Assembly: GCF_027622855.1 (NCBI RefSeq)
Contig: NZ_JAPZVR010000004.1
Span: 370,210 to 434,209, forward strand
Source of the DNA: Glycomyces algeriensis
GTDB lineage: Bacteria; Actinomycetota; Actinomycetes; Mycobacteriales; Micromonosporaceae
Direction of reading: 5' to 3'
Length of the DNA: 64,000 nt
Shown: positions 57,333 to 64,000 of the stretch, piece by piece
Layout: each line of letters starts with the position of its first letter
Numbering within the stretch: position 1 is the first letter of the stretch
Translations under genes and position numbers: made by a program
The notes under the pieces: model-generated
Databases searched by the model: none
What the model saw: the letters and a program-made list of their open reading frames with translations, nothing else
What the model was told of the DNA's origin: nothing

Positions 57333-59360
57333 TCAGGCGGCGGCTTCGCGCGACGCGCGGAGCGTGCCCGCGACGACCGCGCCGACGAAGACCGCGGCGA
57401 CGTACACCGCGAGCGCCCCGTAGACCACAGTGGCCACTGCCGGAACGGTCGCCACAGCGATGGCGGCGGCCGCGATCGCGATGAGGCTCCGCGCGGGCCA
57501 GCCGAGACCGAGGTCGCGGCGGGCCACCGGCGAGGCGGCCTTGTCGAGCCCCGCGGCGAGGTCGTAGAAGTACAGCGCGATCACCGTGAGCAGCACGTAG
57601 AGCACCGGCCAGGCGACGCCGGCAGCCATCCCGGCCGCGCAGATCGCGCCGAGCTCGACCGCCCGGAGCCCCGCGGGGATGAACCAGTCGAGCAGGCCCT
57701 CGTGGTCGGTGCGGGCCACGGAGGCCGCGAGGACCAGCGCCAGTGCGGCGAGCCCGAACGTCGCCCACGGCGGCGCGTCGAACGCGGCGGCGAGCACGGC
57801 GGCGCCGGAGGCGGCGACGGCGGCGGCGGTCGCCGCGAACGGCGTCATGTCGCCGCCGACGGGGCTGCGGGGCACGAGCTTGCCGAGGGGCCCGTCGTCG
57901 CGGTGGGCGGACCGGTCGGGGCGGCGCAGTGCGGCGGTGCGGGCGGCGAGGGAGCGGAGGGTGCGTCCGGCGGTCGTGTAGCCGAGGGCGAAGAGCTGCC
58001 AGACGAGGAGCGCGGCGAGCGCGGTCTGCGGCCCGAAGGCGACGGCCGCGACGGCGAGGAGGAGCCAGCGTTCGCCGACGGGGGCGACGATGGTCCGCTT
58101 GATCCAGTACAGGGGGGTGCGGTGGGCGCCCATGACCTGCTCGGAGGCGGAGCCGAGGCGCTGGCCGAGGTGGGCGGCGCGGCCGACGGGCGGCGCGGAT
58201 TCGCGCTTCCGGGCCTGGCGGACGACGGCGGTGTCGAGGAGGACGGCGTACCAGGTGTCGGCGGTGTGCCGGATGGTCTGGGTGGCCATGGCGGCGATGG
58301 CGAGGCCCCACGCGGCGGGCGCGTCGACGCCGCTCGCGGTGGCGCCGGCGGCGAGGCCGGCGTAGATGAGGAACTCCTTGGAGCGGTCGGCCATCATGTC
58401 GAGCCAGCCGCCGAAGGAGGAGAAGTTCTGGGTGTAGCGGGCGAGCTGGCCGTCGACGCAGTCGAAGACGAAGCTGAAGTACATGAGGGCGGCCGCGGCG
58501 AGGTACCACAGCCGTTCGTCGACGCCGGGGGTCTGCGTCCAGCCGGTGGCGAAGATCGCGGCGGCGCCGACGGCGAGGGCGATGGACACCCAGGTGATGG
58601 GGGTGGGGGTCCAGCCGAGGCGGGCGGAGAGCCTGACGAGGCGGGGCGTCCAGGTGGAGACGGCGTAGGTGGCGAAGAAGTCGTCGTCGTGCTTGATGGC
58701 GTTCTTCATCCGCCAGGCGTCCATGTCGACCGCTTCGAACGCGGCGATGGTCGCGAGGGCCTCGTCGGTGTTGCCGACCTGGCGGTGCTCGAGGCCGCCG
58801 GTGCGGTAGGCGTTGACGGGGACGGCGCGGGCGTGGAGGGCGGCGAGGACCGTGGCGAACGCGTCGCCGGCGTCGTTCGGGGCGCCGGCCCGGCGGGGCC
58901 AGTGCCGTCTGAGGCGGGCCAGGTGGGGGGCGGAGACCTTGGCGAGGCCGCCGAGGCGGTTCGGCCCGGGGCCGGGGCCGGTGACCAGGCCGCGTTCGCA
59001 GGTGACGGGGGCGGCGGCGGGGTCGTCGCCGCCGACGAGCACGCCGGAGCGGCGCGAGGAGTCGGACAGGACGGCGGCGACGGTGGTCTGGGAGGCCACG
59101 AGGTCGGCGCAGGCGAGGTAGAGCGCGCCGCCGTTCTCGGGGCCGAACGCGAGTTCGGCGAGGTGGCGCAGGTCCGCGTCCGCGTCGGCCGACTCGATCT
59201 GGGCGGCCTTCACGGGCCGGTCCGTCCCGGGCCGGGTGAGCACGGTGATGTCGTCGCATCCGGCTTCGCGGATCTGCGCGATGAGCCGGTCCAGGACCGT
59301 CGTGTCGTCGGTGATGTCGGCGTGGCCGCCCGGAGCCGGCAGGATGACGGCTCGGCTCAC
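57333..59360 (-). CDS. CDP-alcohol phosphotransferase fusion protein (DUF5941-like)
   Basis: A 675-residue protein from a GTG overlapping the TagH-like gene's stop (GTGA). Residues 1-220 resemble a nucleotidyltransferase fold but lack the usual AAGxGxR loop (it reads VILPAPGGHAD). Residues 235-440 are a CDP-alcohol phosphotransferase with the complete signature: DGQLARYTQNFSSFGGWLD then MMAD (D-G-x2-A-R-x8-G-x3-D-x3-D). Residues 450-670 add about six more membrane helices. It would condense a CDP-alcohol (inositol or another polyol) with a phosphorylated acceptor at the membrane. The arrangement recalls archaeal IPCT-DIPPS fusions. Last gene of the leftward operon 63260-57333. Confidence 0.75.
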   Translation of the reverse strand: MSRAVILPAPGGHADITDDTTVLDRLIAQIREAGCDDITVLTRPGTDRPVKAAQIESADADADLRHLAELAFGPENGGALYLACADLVASQTTVAAVLSDSSRRSGVLVGGDDPAAAPVTCERGLVTGPGPGPNRLGGLAKVSAPHLARLRRHWPRRAGAPNDAGDAFATVLAALHARAVPVNAYRTGGLEHRQVGNTDEALATIAAFEAVDMDAWRMKNAIKHDDDFFATYAVSTWTPRLVRLSARLGWTPTPITWVSIALAVGAAAIFATGWTQTPGVDERLWYLAAAALMYFSFVFDCVDGQLARYTQNFSSFGGWLDMMADRSKEFLIYAGLAAGATASGVDAPAAWGLAIAAMATQTIRHTADTWYAVLLDTAVVRQARKRESAPPVGRAAHLGQRLGSASEQVMGAHRTPLYWIKRTIVAPVGERWLLLAVAAVAFGPQTALAALLVWQLFALGYTTAGRTLRSLAARTAALRRPDRSAHRDDGPLGKLVPRSPVGGDMTPFAATAAAVAASGAAVLAAAFDAPPWATFGLAALALVLAASVARTDHEGLLDWFIPAGLRAVELGAICAAGMAAGVAWPVLYVLLTVIALYFYDLAAGLDKAASPVARRDLGLGWPARSLIAIAAAAIAVATVPAVATVVYGALAVYVAAVFVGAVVAGTLRASREAAA

Positions 59361-60211
59361 CTGGCGGCCTCGACCGCTCCCGGGACGAGGGCCGGAGCGG
59401 CGGCCTGTGCTGCGGCGGCCTTCGCCGCCTCCTCGCGCTTCTTCTTCTCGGCCTTGGCGTCGGCGTCGCGCTTCTCGGCGGCCTTGTAGGCGTCGAGGGC
59501 CTCTTCGACGGTGCCGTCGGTCTCGAGGGTGCCGGCGTCGAGGAAGATGCCGCGCTTGCAGTACTTCTTCAGGTCGCCTTCGGAGTGGGAGACGAACACG
59601 AGGGTGCGCCCCTGCTCGAGGAGGCCGGCGATGACGGCCTGGCACTTGCGCTTGAACGCGGCGTCGCCGACGGCGAGCGCCTCGTCGACCAGGAGGATCG
59701 GGTGCGGCAGCTGGGTGATGACGCCGAAGCCGAGGCGCACCTTCATGCCCGAGGAGTAGTGCTTCAGGGGCGTGTCCATGAAGTCCTCGAGCTCGGAGAA
59801 GTCGACGATCTCGTCGTACTTGGCCTTGATCTCCTTGTTGGTCATGCCGTGGAGCGCGCCCACGAGGTTGACGTTCTCGCGGCCGGTGAGGTCGCCCGAG
59901 AAGCCGGCGGAGAGCGCGATGAGCGGGGCCACGCGGCCTTCGCGGCGCACGTACCCCTCGTCGGGGATGAGGACGCCGGTGATCAGGCGCAGCAGCGTGG
60001 ACTTGCCGGTGCCGTTGCGGCCGATGATGCCGACGGCGTCGCCGGGGAAGATGTCGAAGTTGACGTGGCGCAGGGGCCAGAAGTCCTGCGCCGAGGCGCC
60101 CTTCTGGTTGGCCGAGCGCCTGACGAACAGGTCTTTGACCCGGCCTTTCTTCTGCTTGCCTTTCGCGAAGCAGATCCCGAGGTCACGAGCCTGAATGATC
60201 GGCTCTTCCAT
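59357..60211 (-). CDS. tagH: TagH/Wzt-type polysaccharide-export ABC ATPase
   Basis: A 284-residue ATPase subunit of an ABC-2 exporter for teichoic acid or polysaccharide. Walker A is GRNGTGKSTLL, the signature HYSSGMKVRLGFGV, Walker B ILLVDEALAVGD, followed by the H-loop VSHSEGD. An insertion before Walker A (KGKQKKGRVKDLFVRR, about residues 17-32) is typical of TagH/Wzt. The C-terminus is a Lys/Ala/Glu-rich helix instead of a carbohydrate-binding domain, so substrate selection is probably not through this subunit. ATG 60211 starts the family's MEEPIIQARDLG. The permease partner (TagG/Wzm) is not adjacent within the window. Confidence 0.88.
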   Translation of the reverse strand: MEEPIIQARDLGICFAKGKQKKGRVKDLFVRRSANQKGASAQDFWPLRHVNFDIFPGDAVGIIGRNGTGKSTLLRLITGVLIPDEGYVRREGRVAPLIALSAGFSGDLTGRENVNLVGALHGMTNKEIKAKYDEIVDFSELEDFMDTPLKHYSSGMKVRLGFGVITQLPHPILLVDEALAVGDAAFKRKCQAVIAGLLEQGRTLVFVSHSEGDLKKYCKRGIFLDAGTLETDGTVEEALDAYKAAEKRDADAKAEKKKREEAAKAAAAQAAAPALVPGAVEAAR

Positions 60212-60327
60212 GGGGGCGGCCCTCCCGGACAGGTGGTTGACACAGCGCGCCAATAGTACCGCCCGGTCGTTTTCGGCAGCTCGCGGCAGATCCGAGAGCT
60301 TCCTCATGCCCGCCGCGCGGGGCGCGG

Positions 60328-60675
60328 TCAGGCCGCGCGGTCGCCGTCGAGGGCGCGGCGACGCTCCGCTGCCAGGCGTTCGACCTCGAACGCGGCGAGG
60401 ATGCGGCGGAGGGTGACCTCGGCGCGCTCGGCTGACGCGCGCGCCTCCAGGCGCGTCTGGCGGCTCTCGTTCCACACCAGGCCCAGCGCCCCCAGGGTGA
60501 CCAGGCTCATCAGCGATGAGACGACCCACACCAGGCGCTGATCGCCGAAGACGGCGACGGCGAGCAGGCCGAGGACCGCGAGGACGCCGGCGACGGCGGC
60601 GACCCGCAGGGGCGAGGGCCGGCCGACCCGGTTGTAGACGGCTTTGAGCTGCTGCTTCATCGGAGGCACTCTCAT
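60328..60675 (-). CDS. Small two-helix membrane protein
   Basis: A 115-residue protein with two membrane helices (VAAVAGVLAVLGLLAVAVFG and VSSLMSLVTLGALGLVW) and a C-terminal amphipathic, coiled-coil-like helix rich in Glu/Arg (SAERAEVTLRRILAAFEVER). The ATG at 60675 overlaps the upstream stop by four bases (ATGA); ATG 60660 is the alternative. Its place between a large glycosyltransferase and the export ATPase suggests an accessory of polymer synthesis or export. No family recognised. Confidence 0.65.
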   Translation of the reverse strand: MRVPPMKQQLKAVYNRVGRPSPLRVAAVAGVLAVLGLLAVAVFGDQRLVWVVSSLMSLVTLGALGLVWNESRQTRLEARASAERAEVTLRRILAAFEVERLAAERRRALDGDRAA

Positions 60676-63260
60676 GTGGCGACGGGACTGGGGACGGCCG
60701 GGGTCTCGGGCCGGTCTTCGGGGGCGGGGCGCGGGCGCGCCGGGGCGCTGGTGGTCGCACTGGCCGCGTGCGGGCCGTCGAGGAGGCCTGCGACGAGGCG
60801 GCGGTAGGCGTCGTGGCTGAACCGCTCGCGGACCCGCTGCTGGGCGAGGGCGCTGCGGGCGAGGAACCGCTCGGGGTCGGCGTACAGCCCGTCCACCAGA
60901 CCGACCACTTCGGACGGTTCGCAGTAGAGCGCGGCGTCGCCGAAGGTCGGTTCGAACCGGGGCGGGAGGATCGCGACGCATCCGGCGGCGAGCGCTTCGA
61001 GGACGGCCCTGCCGAAGGCCTCGTACTGCTGCGGGTGCGGGAAGTAGATCCAGAAGTCGAGTTGGTACAGGAACGATTCGACGTCGGTCTCGTTGAAGCC
61101 GTAGCAGGTCCAGGCCGCGGGCGGGTCCTCGCCGGTGATCGCCGCGACGGACCCGGCGCCGCCCATGATCCGCACGTCCCAGCGCCCGTCCCCGGGGTAG
61201 ATCAAGGGCAGGTCGGCGGCGGCGGGCCACTTCGTGCGGTCGTCGCGGGAGTGCCGCCCGACCACCGGCAGCACCGAGCGGAAGCCGGTGCGGGCCGGGG
61301 CGATGCCGGCGGTGTCGAGGATGCCGGGCATGTCGAAGTCGGCCAGGACGGTCGCGGTCAGGCCCTCGTGGGACGGTCCGGCGGGGGTGAGCGCCTCGCG
61401 GACCTGCGGGCCCTGCGGGACCCAGAGGGGTTCGACGCCGAACATGTCGACCGCGTTGGCGTGGCAGGCGTCCGGGACGTACCGGGTGTCGGAGCCGTCG
61501 CGCTCGTGCGGGGCCTGGTTGGCGAGCACCACCATCCGCCGGGGGCGCACGTTCGAGCGCTCCCCCGACCGGAACTGGAGGATCGGCGGGTAGCGCAGCA
61601 CCAGCAGGTCGCACACGACGTCGTCGGTGACCAGGACCTGCTCGGCGAACCCGTCGTTGACGAGCCGCTGGAACGGCGCGCACATCGGCCGGTCCTCGAC
61701 GGTCATGTGCCGCCACGACTCCAGGTGCATGAGGGCGACGCTCTTGCCTGCGGCGGTAAGGGCCTTGACCTCTTCGATCATGGACTTCTGCGGGCCGCCG
61801 AAGGGCCGCCAGTCGAGGCAGAACACGACGTCGAAGCGGCGCTGCCGCTGCTCACCGCGGGCCACTGCGGCGTGCCGGGGCGCCCAGAACGGGCGCCGGG
61901 CCGGGGCCCGCGGCAGGTACGGGTCGGCGCCGGCCCGGATCTCGTCGTGCCACAGCGGGTACGCGGACTGGTAGGCGCGGCGCGCCGGGTGCTTCCAGCC
62001 CGGCCCGAACTCCTCGCGCGAGAGCGAGCCCGGCGCCTGGCGCATGACCGTGTCCCGCACGCCGTGGAGGCGGCGCACCGCGCCGTCGCCGAACGCGGCC
62101 GAGACCCGGTGCAGGAACTCCGTGTCGGCCCCCTTGCGGACCTCGTCGTAGTAGCCGATCCGGTCGAGCACGCTGCGGCGGAACATCATCGAAGCGGTCG
62201 AGACCGTGGTGAGGACCCGCCCCGGGCGGGTCACGGTGAGGTCCTCGTTGCACAGGAACGCCTCCCCATACGTCAACTGCAGGGCCGGGTCGGCCAGCAG
62301 CGGCGCGACCGACCGCGCCAGCCGCCCGGGCGCGGCCCAGTCGTCCGAGTCCAGGCCCGTCACGAAGTCGCCGGTGAGCGCGTCGAACGCGGTGTTGCGG
62401 GCCGCGAACGTGCCGCCGTTCGACTCGCGGCGGATCACCCGCACCCGGTCGTCCAGCGCCGCGACCGCGTCCAGGACCGCGTCGAACTCCGGCCCCGAGG
62501 CGTCGTCGACGACGAGCACCTCCAGGTTCGTCCACGCCCCGTCCAGCAGCGACCGGACCGCGGTGAGCAGGGCCCGGCCGGGCCGGTACGCCGTCATCAC
62601 CACCGAGATCCGCGGCCCGGCCTGGACCTTCGCCATCGGCACGGCGCGCAGCCGGTCGAACCACGGCAACAGCTCCCCGTCGACCGAGGCCGGGCCCAGC
62701 CGCAGCTCACGGCGGCCCGCGAGCGCGCCGAGCCGCTTGATCCACGCCGGCTCGTCGCCACCCGCGTCCGGATGCGCGAGGTCCGCGACCAGCGCGCCCC
62801 GCTCCAGCGCCGGCAGGTGCCTCCCGTAGCGGCGCAGCAGGACCCGGGTCTTCCCCAGGTCCCCGAGGACGTACGCGAGCTGCACATGGACGGCGGCCTC
62901 ACGGGGGCTCACCCGGCGGACCCCGCCGGCGTCGAGCGCGAGATCGAACAGCGCCAACGCATCCCGCCGGTCCTGCCCGCCCCCCGTCTGGAGGCCCACG
63001 ACCCGCGCGAGCGACGCCAGCGCCGACGCGTCCACCTCCAGATCCCGCACCGCGGCAGCGTCGCGGCGGTGGGCGGCGGCAATGAGCCCGGGGAGGTCGA
63101 CCCGGCGTGTCGCGGCACGCGCGAGCAGGTGCTGGGCCCCGGGCGAGCGGGTCCGCAGCGCGGTCGCACTCAGCGTCCCGGGAGCCCGCTCCCCGGCGCG
63201 CACCAGGAGGTCGTCGAGGAGTCGCCCCGGATAACGCGCGGTCTCATCAGCTCTGTGCAT
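60672..63260 (-). CDS. Bifunctional GT2-GT4 glycosyltransferase
   Basis: An 862-residue protein. Residues 1-205 are a helical region without a recognised domain. Residues 215-470 are a GT2 GT-A domain: ISVVMTAYRPGRALLTAVRS, VVDDASG, VTGLDSDDW (metal site) and KGADTEFLHRV. Residues 490-830 are a GT-B domain opening VVFCLDWRPFGGPQKSMIEE and holding the donor motif EX7E in QQYEAFGRAVLEALAAG (near 750). The tail is Pro/Ala-rich. Two transferases in one chain would add two sugars in succession, as in some capsule and teichoic acid side-chain enzymes. First gene of the leftward operon; divergent from the GT2 gene at 63424. A TATTGC about 60 bases upstream with TTGTTC 16 bases before may be its promoter. 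Confidence 0.82.
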   Translation of the reverse strand: MHRADETARYPGRLLDDLLVRAGERAPGTLSATALRTRSPGAQHLLARAATRRVDLPGLIAAAHRRDAAAVRDLEVDASALASLARVVGLQTGGGQDRRDALALFDLALDAGGVRRVSPREAAVHVQLAYVLGDLGKTRVLLRRYGRHLPALERGALVADLAHPDAGGDEPAWIKRLGALAGRRELRLGPASVDGELLPWFDRLRAVPMAKVQAGPRISVVMTAYRPGRALLTAVRSLLDGAWTNLEVLVVDDASGPEFDAVLDAVAALDDRVRVIRRESNGGTFAARNTAFDALTGDFVTGLDSDDWAAPGRLARSVAPLLADPALQLTYGEAFLCNEDLTVTRPGRVLTTVSTASMMFRRSVLDRIGYYDEVRKGADTEFLHRVSAAFGDGAVRRLHGVRDTVMRQAPGSLSREEFGPGWKHPARRAYQSAYPLWHDEIRAGADPYLPRAPARRPFWAPRHAAVARGEQRQRRFDVVFCLDWRPFGGPQKSMIEEVKALTAAGKSVALMHLESWRHMTVEDRPMCAPFQRLVNDGFAEQVLVTDDVVCDLLVLRYPPILQFRSGERSNVRPRRMVVLANQAPHERDGSDTRYVPDACHANAVDMFGVEPLWVPQGPQVREALTPAGPSHEGLTATVLADFDMPGILDTAGIAPARTGFRSVLPVVGRHSRDDRTKWPAAADLPLIYPGDGRWDVRIMGGAGSVAAITGEDPPAAWTCYGFNETDVESFLYQLDFWIYFPHPQQYEAFGRAVLEALAAGCVAILPPRFEPTFGDAALYCEPSEVVGLVDGLYADPERFLARSALAQQRVRERFSHDAYRRLVAGLLDGPHAASATTSAPARPRPAPEDRPETPAVPSPVAT

Positions 63261-63423
63261 CTCGTCCGTTCATCTCCAGGTTGCATTCCGCCCAGATCTT
63301 CGCGTGTCCAATGGCAATAATGCTGAATTGAATGCGAACAATTGTCCTCAGTCGCGTAAACAGATGCTGAACTGGGAAGCCGGTCAATCCTCATGAATGG
63401 TGGCGGGATATCGTGGGCGCGAA

Positions 63424-64000
63424 ATGAGCGACTCACCGAAACGCCCGCGCATCGTCCGCAACGACTATAGGGCTCTGCACCCGCCGACCCAGGGTGATCG
63501 GCAGCCGAGTCTCGCGGTGAGCGTCGTCGTCCCGGCCTATGGGGGCCAGGCCGAACTGGACCTGGTATTGGCGGCCCTCGCCGCCCAGTCCTATCCGTCG
63601 GACCTCATGGAAGTGGTCGTCGTCGACGACAATTCCTCACCTCCGCTGCGACTGCCCCAGCTGCGCCCCGAGCACACCCGCCTCGTCGTCACCACCGGCG
63701 AGTCGTGGGGTTCGGCACACGCGGTCAACACCGGCGTGAACCACGCGGACGGGCAGGTCGTCCTCCGCCTGGACGCCGACATGGTCGCCTACCGCGACCA
63801 CGTCGAAGCGCAGATGCGCTGGCACCACGCCGCCGACTACCTGGCGGTCCTGGGCCACAAGCGGTTCGTCGAATGGGAACCGGGCCGGTACACGCCCGAG
63901 CAGGTCCACGAGAAGGTCCTCGCGGGCGAGGCCGGGGCGCTGTTCGCCGTCGAGGACGCCAAACCCCACTGGATCGAGAACGTCATCGCCGACACCGCCG
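63424..64000 (+). CDS. Glycosyltransferase family 2 (partial, runs off the window)
   Basis: The first 192 codons of a family-2 enzyme, starting at ATG 63424 (MSDSPKRPRIVRNDY). The GT-A fold is evident: VSVVVPAYGGQAELDLVLAA, VVVVDDNSS, and LRLDADMVAYRDHVEA as the metal-binding DxD region. The ribosome site is weak (GCGCGAA). It is divergent from the GT2-GT4 fusion gene, across a 163-base gap that is AT-rich for this genome and should hold both promoters. It probably belongs to the same polymer locus that continues beyond the window. Confidence 0.85.
   Translation, partial: MSDSPKRPRIVRNDYRALHPPTQGDRQPSLAVSVVVPAYGGQAELDLVLAALAAQSYPSDLMEVVVVDDNSSPPLRLPQLRPEHTRLVVTTGESWGSAHAVNTGVNHADGQVVLRLDADMVAYRDHVEAQMRWHHAADYLAVLGHKRFVEWEPGRYTPEQVHEKVLAGEAGALFAVEDAKPHWIENVIADTA

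Overview
The window is GC-rich (about 70 %), almost fully coding chromosome of an actinomycete. Three things point there: frequent GTG and TTG starts behind AGGAGG-type ribosome sites, tight ATGA/GTGA gene overlaps, and a housekeeping block (topA, proton-pumping pyrophosphatase, anti-sigma factor, BldG-type antagonist, divergent DUF1998 helicase) in the order I recall from Streptomyces around SCO3543-SCO3550. The genus cannot be fixed from sequence alone. No tRNA, rRNA or CRISPR array was seen.

Region 1 (about 0.1-33.5 kb) is a surface glycopolymer locus. It begins beside proline dehydrogenase (93-1013). A leftward cluster (1194-6396) holds three GT-B glycosyltransferases and two half-size GT-B-like proteins. 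A rightward acetyltransferase/epimerase pair (6687-8395) and a leftward dehydrogenase/oxidoreductase/aminotransferase trio (15769-19213) together supply all five steps from UDP-GlcNAc to UDP-2,3-diacetamido-mannuronic acid (WbpA/B/E/D/I type). Three more glycosyltransferases lie between them. From 19.5 to 32.6 kb the locus looks like a wall teichoic acid factory: a fused cytidylyltransferase-reductase (Bcs1/Acs1-type CDP-ribitol synthase), two membrane-associated TagF/TarL-like polyol-phosphate polymerases and four TarS-like family-2 glycosyltransferases. A nucleotidyltransferase closes the region at 33.5 kb.

Region 2 (33.6-57.2 kb) is mostly core genome: topA, a solo TnpB element, hppA, the bldG pair, an MrfA-like helicase, nitrobindin, a HAD phosphatase, a DUF3263 protein, an amino-acid permease, a PAP2 phosphatase, malate dehydrogenase, a TauE exporter, a secreted beta/gamma-crystallin-like protein, acyl-CoA dehydrogenase, UDP-glucose dehydrogenase, UbiX, a polysaccharide deacetylase and a surface protein. 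Most convergent or end-of-operon gaps carry GC-rich hairpins. Two gaps carry repeats: a 168-bp imperfect palindrome (43949-44116) and a 115-bp tandem repeat (46336-46585).

Region 3 (57.3-64.0 kb) returns to envelope polymers. A leftward operon encodes a GT2-GT4 fusion, a small membrane protein, a TagH/Wzt-type export ATPase and a CDP-alcohol phosphotransferase fusion. A divergent family-2 glycosyltransferase runs off the window edge.

The most interesting system is the combined ribitol-phosphate/diacetamido-uronate polymer locus. It includes a shared promoter module in front of two paralogous glycosyltransferases and an unusual pair of half-glycosyltransferases.
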